Positions 16,860 through 26,249 of a DNA stretch of 51,301 nt are shown piece after piece. The translations under genes were made by a program, and so were the position numbers. Origin of the DNA: Chlorobiaceae bacterium (GTDB taxonomy: Bacteria; Bacteroidota; Chlorobiia; Chlorobiales; Chlorobiaceae); NCBI GenBank assembly GCA_013334335.1, contig JAAXXR010000008.1:1-51301 (forward strand), read 5' to 3'. Every line of letters starts with the position of its first letter. Position 1 is the stretch's first letter. The notes beneath the pieces are model-generated. The model searched no databases and was not told where the DNA came from. It saw only the letters and a list, made by a program, of their open reading frames with translations.

Positions 16860-17306
16860 TTAAAAATAGTTCATATTGATTTTCAGGGCAAGTTCCCGGC
16901 ACTCAAGTTTCACGAGCGACTCGTCGAATGAGGGCGGACCGCGCCGGATTTTCGGGTTGTTCGAGGTGCCGAAGCCCTCTTTCGGGATGCCGATGAAGGT
17001 CTTGTCCATCTTGTGGTTGCCGTTTTCGTCATGAAGCACGCTGACCGCATAGACGCCGTAAGGCAGATTGTCGAATACGACCTCGCAACCTTCGCCTGCC
17101 GCAACGCTTCGTCCTTCGAGGGCGCGTTCCGGTCTGTCGGGGAAGCCCTGTTTCGCCTGGTAGATGGCGACGCCGATCACCCCTTTTGAGTTGCGGAGTT
17201 TATCAACGCTGACCCGGATGACACCGGTTTCCGTTTTCGTTTCCTCCGCTTGCGCACTGCCTGACGCCGAAGCGAGCAGGAGGAGCGCCAGCATAAATTT
17301 CTTCAT
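16860..17306 (-). CDS. Exported DUF2141 protein
   Basis: The start is taken at ATG 17306, preceded by AGGAA, giving 148 residues; the frame extends further upstream without support. A signal peptide (MKKFMLALLLLASASGSAQA) precedes one DUF2141 domain with VIRVSVDKLRNSKGVIGVAIY, the LPYGVYAVSVLHDENGN segment and FGIPKEGFG-like residues (IGIPKEGFGTSNNP). The fold is predicted beta-sandwich-like and periplasmic; the function of DUF2141 is unknown. It heads the same-strand group with ynbE, ydbL and ydbH, suggesting an envelope role. Confidence 0.88.
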   Translation of the reverse strand: MKKFMLALLLLASASGSAQAEETKTETGVIRVSVDKLRNSKGVIGVAIYQAKQGFPDRPERALEGRSVAAGEGCEVVFDNLPYGVYAVSVLHDENGNHKMDKTFIGIPKEGFGTSNNPKIRRGPPSFDESLVKLECRELALKINMNYF

Positions 17307-17547
17307 GGTTCCTGATTTCTGTGTGATGTCCCGCAGTTCCTTCTGCAGACTCAACCTGAATATATCTACATGGACGCGTTATTCCCGGCAACTTCCCGGC
17401 AAAGATTGTCGTCTTTGTCTGCCGTTGTCCAAGGGGACCGCGCTTTGGATAGTCGTTCCCCGGATGGGGGGGTGAAGACGATTGTTGTGCCAGGTCACGG
17501 TTTGGTTGTTAAATTGTATTATGCAAGTAAACAGCAGGGATCGTACG
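17307..17547. promoter_or_regulatory. Divergent control region between the DUF2141 operon and the CheB/CheR gene
   Basis: Both flanking genes start at the edges of this 241-base gap, so two outward promoters must lie here. I see no strong -35/-10 pair or long palindrome. The part from 17480 to 17530 is the most AT-rich and is the best place for the plus-strand promoter. Confidence 0.4.
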
Positions 17548-20499
17548 ATGAAAAAAAAGTTGTCAGCTCCTGTGCCGAAAGTAACATCCACAGAATCTGC
17601 GGTACCAGGAAAGGTAAACCCCAAGGTCCCGGTTGTCGGCATCGGTGCGTCGGCGGGTGGTCTGGAAGCGATCGAGATGTTTCTGAAACATGTTCCGGTA
17701 GCGAGTGGCATGGCCTTCGTTATCGTTCAGCATCTCGATCCGGCGCGCAAAGGTTTCATGGTGGAACTGCTGCAGCGGGTGACGCCGATGCCGGTCGTCC
17801 AGGTTGTCGACAATACCAGGATCGAAGCGGACCACGTGTATGTCATTCCTCCGAACAAGGACATGTCTCTCCTGAAGGGGTTGCTCAACCTGATCGATCC
17901 CGTCAAGCCTCATGGCCTTCGCCTGCCTATCGATTTTTTTTTCCGTTCCCTGGCTGAAGACCTTCAGCAGTACAGCATCGGCGTCATTCTTTCCGGAATG
18001 GGCTCTGACGGCACCCTCGGGCTCAGGGCCATCAAGGAGAAAGGGGGCGGCGTATTCGTTCAGGATCCGTCTTCAGCGAAGTATGACAGCATGCCCCGCA
18101 GTGCCATCGATGCAGGGCTGGCCGATGTCGTTTCCACTCCGGAGGCGCTTCCGGAAAGGATTGTCGCCTATGTAAAGTTTCAGCCCTCTCCCGCAAAACC
18201 TGCTGAGCCGCTTGAGCAGAAACACCTGAGCGGCCTGGAGAAAGTACTGCTTATTCTGCGTGCCCATACCCGCCAGGATTTTTCGTTGTACAAGAAGAGC
18301 ACCGTCTATCGACGCATAGAACGGAGGATGGGTGTACACCAGATCGAAAACATCGCCAGCTACATTCGCCTGCTCCAGGACAACCCGCACGAAACGGAGC
18401 TGCTGTTCCGGGAGTTGCTGATCGGCGTGACCAGTTTTTTCCGCGACCCCGAATCCTGGGATACCCTCAGGAGCATGGCCATCCCTGCACTCCTGAATTC
18501 GCGTCCGGGTGGTAAGACCGTGCGGGCCTGGGTTGCAGGCTGTTCTACCGGAGAAGAGGCCTATTCACTGGCCATCGTGTTCAAGGAAGCGCTCGAACTG
18601 CTGAATCCACCCGGAACCTGGCGCCTGCAGATATTCGCCACCGACCTGGACAAGGACGCCATCGAACGGGCACGACAGGCGCTGTATCCGCCCAACATCG
18701 CTGCGGATGTCTCCCCGGAGAGGCTTCACCGGTACTTCATACAGGAAGAGCAGGGATGGCGAATCAGCCGGGATATCCGCGAAATGGTGGTATTCGCCCC
18801 GCAGAACGTGATCATGGATCCCCCCTTCACCCGCATTGATATCCTGGTGTGCAGGAACCTCATGATCTACTGGGAGCAGGAGCTGCAGAATAAGCTGCTG
18901 CCACTGTTTCACTACAGCCTTAATCCGGGTGGACTGCTGTTTCTTGGAAGCGCCGAGACAGTTGGCCCGTACTCCACGATGTTCGAACCGATCTTCGGCA
19001 AGCTCCGGATTTTCCGGAAAGTGGAGCATGGCGGCAGCTTCGATGCGTTCGAATTCCCGTCGTCCTACGGCAGTGCAGTAACGGGTGTCCAGGAGAAGGA
19101 AGAGCTGCCGCAAGGGAGCCGGCGTCAGGTATCCAACATGAAAGCTCTGGCCGATCAGCTGATTTTGCAGAATTTTGCTCCTTCAGCGGTCCTGACCAAC
19201 GACAAGGGGGATATCATCTACATCAGCGGCCGGACTGGCAAGTACCTTGAGCCGGCAGCAGGCAAGGCGAACTGGAATATTTTCGCCATGGCTCGAGAAG
19301 GACTCCGCTATGAACTTGACCTGCTGTTCGGCATGAGTTCTGCTCATCAAGAGCCGGTTACCAGAAAGGGGGTCACGATCGGTTCGGACGGTGAGCGTGT
19401 GATGGTGAACCTGACCGTCCAACGGGTTGAACAGCCCGAAGCACTCAAGGATCTTGTGCTGGTGGTGTTCAGTATGGCGGAAAAACCTGTGCTTGAGACA
19501 AGGAGTGACATCGGGTCAGCAAACGGGCCTGTCGATGAGACCGGCGTGGCTCGGATCGATTCACTCGAACGGGAGCTCAAGCAATCCCGCCAGGAGATAC
19601 AGTCTGTCCGTGAGGATATGCAGGCCTCTCAGGAGGAGCTCAATTCGGCCAATGAGGAGCTGCAGTCGGCCAATGAAGAGTTGCAGAGCACCAACGAGGA
19701 ACTGACGACCTCAAAAGAGGAGCTGCAGTCGCTCAACGAGGAGCTGCAAACGGTCAACCACGAACTCCAGTCTAAGGTCAACGAGCTTTCGCATGCGAAC
19801 AATGACATGAAAAACCTGCTGAACAGCACCGATATCGCTACGCTGTTCCTTGACGAGTCGCTCAACATCCGCAGGTTCACCACCAGGACGGCCAGCATCA
19901 TCAAGCTGATCGCCAGCGATACCGGCAGGCCCATAACCGACATCGTCACCGAATTGGCCTATCCATCGCTTGCGGACGATGCAAGAGAGGTTCTGCAGAC
20001 GCTGGTGTTCCGGGAAAAGCAGGTTCCTGCGACAGATGGCCGGTGGTTCAATGTCAAAATCATGCCGTATCGGACACAGGAGAACCGGATTGATGGCCTG
20101 GTGATCACCTTTACCGACATCAGCCTCGCCAAGCGGTTGGAGATGCGGCTGCGGGTGGATGAGGAGCGATACGTTTCCGCGTTTGCCATTGCCGGGGCAA
20201 TTGTCGATACGGTTGACCGGGATTTGCGGTACACCTGGTTCTGCGATCCACAACAGCTCATGATTCCACAAACGGCCATGGGCCGACGGGACGATGAGCT
20301 GGGCCTGCGTCCCTATGCCACCGAGCTCATGCAGATGAAGCGTTCAGCTCTCGACAGCGGAAATGAAGTCTGCAAAGAGCTGTCGATCAGGGTGTCAGAC
20401 GGAAAGCTGCTTTCCTATCATGTTACCTCAAAACCGCTGAGATCGCCATCAGGTGAGCCGTCCGGAGTGCTGACGGTTGCCTTGCCGTTAATGTCATAA
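17548..20499 (+). CDS. CheB methylesterase - CheR methyltransferase - PAS fusion protein
   Basis: I start at ATG 17548, which has AGGGAT upstream, not at the earlier in-frame codons. The 983-residue product opens with a CheB methylesterase domain without receiver; the catalytic triad appears as S35 (GIGASAGG), H62 (VQHLD) and D154 (GMGSDGT). A CheR domain follows (about 205-480) with RRMGV, TSFFRDPESW, AGCSTGEEAYS and CRNLMIYW. A long heptad coiled coil built of repeated NEELQS/T units (about 670-750) leads to PAS-like domains. There is no kinase domain here; the next gene supplies one. Such fusions are usually sensory, not flagellar. Confidence 0.93.
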   Translation: MKKKLSAPVPKVTSTESAVPGKVNPKVPVVGIGASAGGLEAIEMFLKHVPVASGMAFVIVQHLDPARKGFMVELLQRVTPMPVVQVVDNTRIEADHVYVIPPNKDMSLLKGLLNLIDPVKPHGLRLPIDFFFRSLAEDLQQYSIGVILSGMGSDGTLGLRAIKEKGGGVFVQDPSSAKYDSMPRSAIDAGLADVVSTPEALPERIVAYVKFQPSPAKPAEPLEQKHLSGLEKVLLILRAHTRQDFSLYKKSTVYRRIERRMGVHQIENIASYIRLLQDNPHETELLFRELLIGVTSFFRDPESWDTLRSMAIPALLNSRPGGKTVRAWVAGCSTGEEAYSLAIVFKEALELLNPPGTWRLQIFATDLDKDAIERARQALYPPNIAADVSPERLHRYFIQEEQGWRISRDIREMVVFAPQNVIMDPPFTRIDILVCRNLMIYWEQELQNKLLPLFHYSLNPGGLLFLGSAETVGPYSTMFEPIFGKLRIFRKVEHGGSFDAFEFPSSYGSAVTGVQEKEELPQGSRRQVSNMKALADQLILQNFAPSAVLTNDKGDIIYISGRTGKYLEPAAGKANWNIFAMAREGLRYELDLLFGMSSAHQEPVTRKGVTIGSDGERVMVNLTVQRVEQPEALKDLVLVVFSMAEKPVLETRSDIGSANGPVDETGVARIDSLERELKQSRQEIQSVREDMQASQEELNSANEELQSANEELQSTNEELTTSKEELQSLNEELQTVNHELQSKVNELSHANNDMKNLLNSTDIATLFLDESLNIRRFTTRTASIIKLIASDTGRPITDIVTELAYPSLADDAREVLQTLVFREKQVPATDGRWFNVKIMPYRTQENRIDGLVITFTDISLAKRLEMRLRVDEERYVSAFAIAGAIVDTVDRDLRYTWFCDPQQLMIPQTAMGRRDDELGLRPYATELMQMKRSALDSGNEVCKELSIRVSDGKLLSYHVTSKPLRSPSGEPSGVLTVALPLMS

Positions 20500-20646
20500 A
20501 CGCTGGATTGTCGGTGCTGAACGGGAGGATTTTTTACAACGGTTGCTGTCGGATGTTACGTCGGAAATGTTTCTGTGTGAATCGAATCGTTGCGGCTGCG
20601 GATAATATCCGTCCCGGCCAGCGGCGGACAACGGGAGGTGGATCGG

Positions 20647-22440
20647 ATGAGCAGACAACAGGATGATTCCCATGAGTTCGAGATCCTCAGGAAGCTGGCT
20701 GAAGAACGTCTGGGCGAGTTTCCAGGCTCTGGAACCTCGCCGGACAATCTGCAGCGGGCGATACATGAGCTTGCCGTGCACCGGGTGGAGCTTGAGATGC
20801 AGAACGAAGAGCTGGTCAAGTCAAGGACCGAACTCGAAAAGAGCCTCGATCGGTACAAGGAGCTTTACGACTTCGCCCCGATCGGCTACATCACGCTTGC
20901 CAGCGACGGGACCATACAGCAAGCCAACCTTGCTGCGGCAGGTATGCTTGGTGTCGAGCGTTCACGGCTCTCTGGCGAGCTCATCGGTAACTTTGTGTGG
21001 GTCGACGACATTCCCCTGATCGACGATATGCTTCGCGTTCTCATGTCAGGCAATCGTGCGTGCATCTCCGAGGTTCGGCTGCTCAGAGACGACGGGAGGA
21101 ACCCGGGCCCGATCCAGGGGGACGCAAACAACCTGCCTCCAAGGGCGAGCCTGATGACCGTGCGCATCGACGCCGTCGTGAGTTACGACCTTCACGAGTT
21201 CAGGATCACCATGATCGACATCAGCGAACAGAAAACCGTCGAGATCGAAAATGAGCGGCTCAAGGCTTCGATGTCACAGGTCAGGAGGATGGAATCGATC
21301 GGCAGGCTTGCCGGAGGGGTGGCGCACGATTTCAACAACATGCTTCAGGTCATGCTCTGCAACATCGAAATGATGGCGATGCATGAGGAGGCCAGACTGT
21401 ACGATCCCAATCGCCTCTCGGAGATGGGGCAGTGCATACAGCGGTCCGCCAACCTTGTTCGCCAGTTGCTTGCTTTTGCCCGGAGCCAGCCCATCAGGCC
21501 AGAAGTGATTGATCTGAACAACATGGTCGCCAATCTGACGAACATGCTCGGGCGTCTTCTGGGGGAAAACATCCGGCTCTCCCTGACCCGTTCTCCGGAA
21601 CCACTGCTGGTGAAAATGGACCCGTCGCAGATCGATCAGATTCTCGTCAACCTCGCCGTCAACGCCAGGGACGCCATCAAGGGATGCGGCATTTTGAACA
21701 TAAGTCTTTCGTCGGTTTCAGTTGATGCTTCCACGACCATGGGCACTCCGGAGATGGCTCAGGGGGAATATGCCCTGTTGAGCATATCCGACAACGGTTG
21801 TGGTATCGATCCGGCCATTATCGACAACATATTCGAGCCGTTTTTCTCAACCAAGTCCATGGCGGTAAGTTCCGGGCTTGGCCTTGCCTCGGTCTACGGG
21901 ATTGTCAAGCAGAACAACGGCTTCATCAGGGTGTCGAGCAAGATGGGGCAGGGGACGAGGTTCGAGATTTATTTTGCCCTGATTCCCTCCGAGCAGTCTG
22001 TCGAGGTGCCGCCCGATGATTCAGGCGAAGTACCCGGAGGAAGTGAGCGTATTCTGTTTGTCGAAGACCATGACCGGGTGAGAGTCCGAACCGCAGAATT
22101 TCTGGAACGCTGCGGTTACACCGTGTACCAGGCAGGATCGCCTGAAGAGGCCATCCGGCTGTTCGATGCCAGTTTCATGCAGATCGACCTCCTCATTACC
22201 GATATGGTCATGCCCAGCATGAGCGGCAAGGAGCTTTCACTCAGGATTGCTGAAAGAAATCCTGAGTTGCCTTGCCTTTTCATCTCAGGCTATACGACGA
22301 TTGAACGTGTCGAAGATGGGGAGGGTTCTGGAAATCCCCTGCCGCTCCTCTGCAAACCCTATTCGCTCTCAAGTCTCGCATGCACCGTCAGGAATATCCT
22401 GGATACCGGAAAAGCCATGCCGGCGGTTGAGGCGGGCTGA
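20647..22440 (+). CDS. PAS hybrid histidine kinase with C-terminal receiver
   Basis: The ATG at 20647 follows GGGAGGTG, so it is preferred to the in-frame codon at 20590. The 597-residue product has a short coiled coil, a PAS domain (about 65-175) and a HisKA domain with H227 in LAGGVAHDFNNM. An ATPase domain follows (NLAVNARDAI, ISDNGCGIDP, FSTK and GLGLASVYGIV), then a receiver with D519 in LLITDMVMP. No membrane segment is seen, so it is cytoplasmic. It lies 147 bases after the CheB/CheR/PAS fusion on the same strand, and the two probably form one signalling unit. No output regulator is adjacent. Confidence 0.93.
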   Translation: MSRQQDDSHEFEILRKLAEERLGEFPGSGTSPDNLQRAIHELAVHRVELEMQNEELVKSRTELEKSLDRYKELYDFAPIGYITLASDGTIQQANLAAAGMLGVERSRLSGELIGNFVWVDDIPLIDDMLRVLMSGNRACISEVRLLRDDGRNPGPIQGDANNLPPRASLMTVRIDAVVSYDLHEFRITMIDISEQKTVEIENERLKASMSQVRRMESIGRLAGGVAHDFNNMLQVMLCNIEMMAMHEEARLYDPNRLSEMGQCIQRSANLVRQLLAFARSQPIRPEVIDLNNMVANLTNMLGRLLGENIRLSLTRSPEPLLVKMDPSQIDQILVNLAVNARDAIKGCGILNISLSSVSVDASTTMGTPEMAQGEYALLSISDNGCGIDPAIIDNIFEPFFSTKSMAVSSGLGLASVYGIVKQNNGFIRVSSKMGQGTRFEIYFALIPSEQSVEVPPDDSGEVPGGSERILFVEDHDRVRVRTAEFLERCGYTVYQAGSPEEAIRLFDASFMQIDLLITDMVMPSMSGKELSLRIAERNPELPCLFISGYTTIERVEDGEGSGNPLPLLCKPYSLSSLACTVRNILDTGKAMPAVEAG

Positions 22441-22527
22441 GCTTCCCGTTGCGTTGTTGACGTTTTCATCCGTAAATTACAGGGCAAGATCGATCGACCC
22501 TCAACCATCATGACAAAGGGAGATGCC

Positions 22528-22707
22528 ATGTCAGCACTATCAGCACTCCAGCTGGCATCCGATGCACTGGAGGATGCCCGCAAACGCCTGGAACGGGCAA
22601 AGGCCGACGCGGATGACGATTACGAAATCCGCCAGGCGCTCAAGCATATCGACGATGCCTCGTCCTATATCAGGAAAGCCTCGGGAGAACTCCGGCAGCA
22701 GGGATGA
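22528..22707 (+). CDS. Small helical protein, unknown function
   Basis: The start is ATG 22528 because AAGGGAG lies 6 bases upstream. The 59-residue product is almost wholly charged amphipathic helix (about 5-55), rich in Ala, Asp, Arg and Lys, with no membrane segment or cysteine. It is separate from the kinase gene (87 bases) and overlaps the open frame of the next gene by only a few bases. No family recognised. Confidence 0.6.
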   Translation: MSALSALQLASDALEDARKRLERAKADADDDYEIRQALKHIDDASSYIRKASGELRQQG

Positions 22708-22808
22708 ACTTTGCCCGAGATCGCATCCTTAGGCTTCGAATGATTTTCCTGCGCTCGCAAGCTTCCGCGTGCGCAGGTGTTCCTCAAACCTCCAGACAGC
22801 AGTACCCC

Positions 22809-23564
22809 ATGTTCCAGTTACCCACTTCCAGCAGAAAAGCTTCCGCCGTCATCCTTTTCGCCATCTCCGGCATGTTGACAGGGGTGCCCTCAACCGCCCG
22901 TGCCGAGTTCGCTCAGGCCCCGGCTGCCTATTTCCCCAACCTGGTTTCGATCGCGTTGACGCCCGAGGGTTTTGTCCAGCCTGGCCTCAAGCTTGAAAAG
23001 GTCGCGAAGGGCGACCTGAACGGCGACACCCTGCCGGATCTGGCCATGGTCATCAAAATGGACGACCCGAAGAACCTGCTCAAAGACCCGGAGGAGCCCG
23101 AACGGGATGCGCTCGACACCAACCCGAGGATGATTGCCGTCGCCCTGGCCGCAAAGAGCGGGGGGTATACCCTCTACACGGTGAACATGAGCCTGGTGCC
23201 GCGTCTTGAGGATCCCTACATGAACGACCCCTTCGTCGACCTGACGATCAGCCGCGGGTCGATGCGGCTCTCGCTCGAACAGTCCTCGAGCGCCGGGAGC
23301 TGGAGCTCCTCGACGATCGCCTTCGCATTCAGGAAGGGGCCACAGGAGATGGAGCTCATCGGTTACGATCGGACGGATGTCCATCGTGCCAGCGGTGAAT
23401 TGACTGAAACGAGCGTCAATTTTCTTTCCGGCAGGCAGTTGACCTCTACCGGAAACGTGTCGAATGACCGGAAGGTGACGAAAGTGACACTGCTGCCGAA
23501 ACGGCCACTGCCGACCATGGGCTTCATGGGCGACGGCTTTTCCTTCGATCCCCTGAATCCATGA
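22809..23564 (+). CDS. Exported protein with an FG-GAP-like calcium-loop motif
   Basis: The 251-residue product starts at ATG 22809, giving a clean signal peptide (basic start, hydrophobic about 12-26, cleavage near STARAEF); the frame extends back to 22704 without support. The segment GDLNGDTLPDLAMVI at about 73-87 is a DxNxDxxxD calcium-binding loop of the FG-GAP/VCBS kind, here as a single copy. The rest shows beta-rich sequence with no recognised domain. A periplasmic or surface role is inferred. Confidence 0.72.
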   Translation: MFQLPTSSRKASAVILFAISGMLTGVPSTARAEFAQAPAAYFPNLVSIALTPEGFVQPGLKLEKVAKGDLNGDTLPDLAMVIKMDDPKNLLKDPEEPERDALDTNPRMIAVALAAKSGGYTLYTVNMSLVPRLEDPYMNDPFVDLTISRGSMRLSLEQSSSAGSWSSSTIAFAFRKGPQEMELIGYDRTDVHRASGELTETSVNFLSGRQLTSTGNVSNDRKVTKVTLLPKRPLPTMGFMGDGFSFDPLNP

Positions 23565-23735
23565 CCATTGAGGCGCGGGAAGTGGGGAAGAGGAACTGGA
23601 CGGTTTGGACAATGCAGGAGAGTTCTGTTTGTTCGTCCGAAAACCCGCAGCACACCCTGAGGTGGTGGTGGTCACCGCTGACAGGATGGGGCATCATTCG
23701 TGAGCCGCTCTTCTGAACCAAACCGGAGGGAAATC

Positions 23736-24326
23736 ATGGCAGTAAAGAGCGACATCGTCATCGGCGTAGACCTCGACGGGGTATGCGCCGACTTTTACGG
23801 ACGCATGCGGGAAATCGCCGCCGAATGGTTCGAGCGGCCGATCGATGATCTTTCGGCCGAGGTCTCTTACGGACTTTCCGAATGGGGCATCAAGGACCAT
23901 GCCCACTATGACAGCCTGCACCGCTTCGCCGTGACCCAGCGCGAGCTGTTCAGCAGCATGGAGATGATTCCGGGGGCGAGGAAGTACCTTCGTCTTCTTT
24001 CCGACGAGGGCTATCGCATCCGGATCATCACCCACCGGCTGTTCATCCACTACTTTCATGCCACGGCCGTCGAACAGACGGTCAACTGGCTCGACAGCCA
24101 CGGCATCCCGTACTGGGACCTCTGCTTCATGAAGGAGAAGTCCCAGGTGGGCGCGGATATCTACGTCGAAGATTCACCGGATAATATAGAGCAGTTGCGG
24201 GACAAAGGTCTCTTTACCATCTGTTTCGGCAACAGCACGAACCGTCATATCGTCGAACCGCGAGCGGAATCATGGGAGGAGGTGTACATCCTGGTCAGCT
24301 CATGGAACGGAACGGGCAGGCAATAA
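23736..24326 (+). CDS. HAD-family 5'(3')-deoxyribonucleotidase-like protein
   Basis: GGAGGG at 23725-23730 supports the ATG at 23736 and a 196-residue product. HAD motif I reads [11 protein letters not shown], with the paired aspartates of phosphatases. A threonine for motif II is in RIITHR, and the acidic motif appears as YVEDSPDN. The layout resembles the NT5C family of deoxynucleotidases. The natural substrate is not determined; dephosphorylation of a nucleotide is inferred from the family. It converges with the ClC gene. Confidence 0.8.
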   Translation: MAVKSDIVIGVDLDGVCADFYGRMREIAAEWFERPIDDLSAEVSYGLSEWGIKDHAHYDSLHRFAVTQRELFSSMEMIPGARKYLRLLSDEGYRIRIITHRLFIHYFHATAVEQTVNWLDSHGIPYWDLCFMKEKSQVGADIYVEDSPDNIEQLRDKGLFTICFGNSTNRHIVEPRAESWEEVYILVSSWNGTGRQ

Positions 24327-24374
24327 CCCTGAGCGCATCAGTCAAACAGGATTGCGTTGGAAAAACGATGGAAA

Positions 24375-26249
24375 TCAGGCCATATCCGTTCCATCAGTTC
24401 CGATGAGGTTCATCTGTTTTCGATAGTACGCGAATGTGTCTTCCTGTTTGATAACCCCCAACAGCTGATTGTTTTCTGAAGAAATAACCGGCAGGTAGGT
24501 GTAGTCGGAGAGTTCAAAAATTTTCAGGGCTTCATCCAGTTTTGACGATTCGAAAAGGAGGGTGACGTTTCGTTTCACCAGGTCCTCTGCGATAAGACCC
24601 GTAAAAAATCCCTCTTTCAGGGGAACCCTCATCTCCTCGAGCCCGATGATGCCGATGAAGCGATTATCTTCCGTTGTGATAAAGAAGTTTGATTCAAGCG
24701 TGTTGTGAAAGGCAGCAATGATCTCTTCAACGTTCGTGGAGTTCTTGAAGCCGATATAGTTATTTGTCATCACATTGCGTACGCTGATATTTCCGGCAAT
24801 CGTCAGCGCAATGCCGAATCCCATACGGATCCCCTCCTTTTCCAGAACATAGGTTTCCATCGTGTGGGGATAGACCAGCCGTGCAATGACCGTCGAGGTC
24901 ACTGCCGCGAACATGATCGGCAGAACGATTTCATATTGACCGGTAACTTCGAAAAGAATAAGGATCACCGTTAACGGCGCCCGCATGATTCCGGCGGTCA
25001 GCGCACCCATGCCGACCAGGGCATAGGCGCCAGAGGTAGCGGTTATTCCCGGGAACAGGTTGTTGACGACATGTCCGAACATTCCTCCAAGCATGGCTCC
25101 CATTTTCATTGACGGAGCAAACATGCCTCCAGAGCCTCCGGAACCGACCGTGAACGCCGCGACCACCGGCTTGAGCAGATAGACGGCAATCATGTTTTCC
25201 CAGCTTTCGTTGCCGGCCAAAGCCCTGTTGATCACGTCGTAGCTGAATCCGTACAGCTCAGGTACCCACATGCTCACCAGCCCGCAGAGCAATCCTCCAA
25301 TGGCAGGCATGGCCCAGGCGGGCACGTGGAAACGTTTCTCAAACTTGTTAAACAGTTCTTCGATAAAGTAGAAGGTCCTGATGAACAGGACGGCGGAAAG
25401 CCCGGCGAGAGCACCAAGAATGAAGTAAAGAACGAGTTCCGAATTCGAGACGAGGGTGTATTCCTGAACGTGAAAGGTAGGATAATTACCCAGAAAGCTT
25501 CTTGAAATGACGGTCCCGACCACGGCGGCGACAACAATGGGGCTGAAGGTTTTCACACTGAAATCGCCAAGGATGACTTCGACGGCAAACATGACGCCGC
25601 CGATTGGTGCATTGAACACTGCTGACAAGCCGGCTGCCGCACCGCATCCGAGCAATGTCCTTGTTCGTGCAGGTGAAAATTTCAGCAATTGAGCGACCGT
25701 CGAGCCAATAGCTGCGCCGACATGCGCAATGGGGGCTTCCCTTCCTCCACCACCGCCGGTTCCTATGCTGACAACAGAGGTAATTGTTTTATGCAGCCAG
25801 TTTTTTTTAGGAATCTTTCCGTCATTCTGAGCCACGGCCTTGATGACGGAGGCCAGTCCGTGTTCTGGCTTTGCTTTGATCACCAATGCGTTGTAAATCC
25901 CGACAACAAGCCCGCCGACTGCCGGAATAAGTGGCAGGAGCAGAATCCGGGGGTAGTTGTTGAGAGATGGCAGGCCGATAGCTGTCGTGCCCTCAAACAA
26001 GAGTGAGCTGATCGTCCGTATAGCTTCATGAAAGACGACAGCAACATAGCCCGTAAGCAGTCCGACGAGAACAGCAACAAGAAGAAACGGTAAGTCCTGG
26101 GTCAGATTGAGTTGTGCAAGGAACGAGACCCAGGTCATGCGTACCAGTTCCTGTGACACACCCTGGTAGGTTTTGCCCTTACGTAAAATCAGTTGTCCCC
26201 ACACATGTAGTCTGCGTCTGAGTCGGCTGTTTTCACGAAAATCCTTCAT
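24375..26249 (-). CDS. ClC-family chloride channel/transporter with CBS pair
   Basis: The 624-residue product has about ten membrane segments in the first 460 residues. Signature stretches are GGGGGREAPIAHVGAAIGS, whose glutamate matches the gating glutamate of the usual GREGP motif, and GSGGSGGMFAPSMKMGA in the GxFxP position. The typical GMGALTAGIMRAPLT segment follows. Two CBS domains fill about 480-610 (VRNVMTNNYIGF and EDLVKRNVTLLFE), which usually bind adenine nucleotides. The unusual A in GREAP occurs in several bacterial ClC branches. Base composition is visibly lower in G+C than the flanking genes. Whether it is a channel or exchanger is not resolved. Confidence 0.92.
   Translation of the reverse strand: MKDFRENSRLRRRLHVWGQLILRKGKTYQGVSQELVRMTWVSFLAQLNLTQDLPFLLVAVLVGLLTGYVAVVFHEAIRTISSLLFEGTTAIGLPSLNNYPRILLLPLIPAVGGLVVGIYNALVIKAKPEHGLASVIKAVAQNDGKIPKKNWLHKTITSVVSIGTGGGGGREAPIAHVGAAIGSTVAQLLKFSPARTRTLLGCGAAAGLSAVFNAPIGGVMFAVEVILGDFSVKTFSPIVVAAVVGTVISRSFLGNYPTFHVQEYTLVSNSELVLYFILGALAGLSAVLFIRTFYFIEELFNKFEKRFHVPAWAMPAIGGLLCGLVSMWVPELYGFSYDVINRALAGNESWENMIAVYLLKPVVAAFTVGSGGSGGMFAPSMKMGAMLGGMFGHVVNNLFPGITATSGAYALVGMGALTAGIMRAPLTVILILFEVTGQYEIVLPIMFAAVTSTVIARLVYPHTMETYVLEKEGIRMGFGIALTIAGNISVRNVMTNNYIGFKNSTNVEEIIAAFHNTLESNFFITTEDNRFIGIIGLEEMRVPLKEGFFTGLIAEDLVKRNVTLLFESSKLDEALKIFELSDYTYLPVISSENNQLLGVIKQEDTFAYYRKQMNLIGTDGTDMA

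Noticed and set aside
19615-19780. DNA repeat of GAGGAGCTGCAGTC-like units
   Set aside because: Explained as the coding repeat of the coiled-coil heptads in the CheB/CheR fusion protein, not an independent repeat element.
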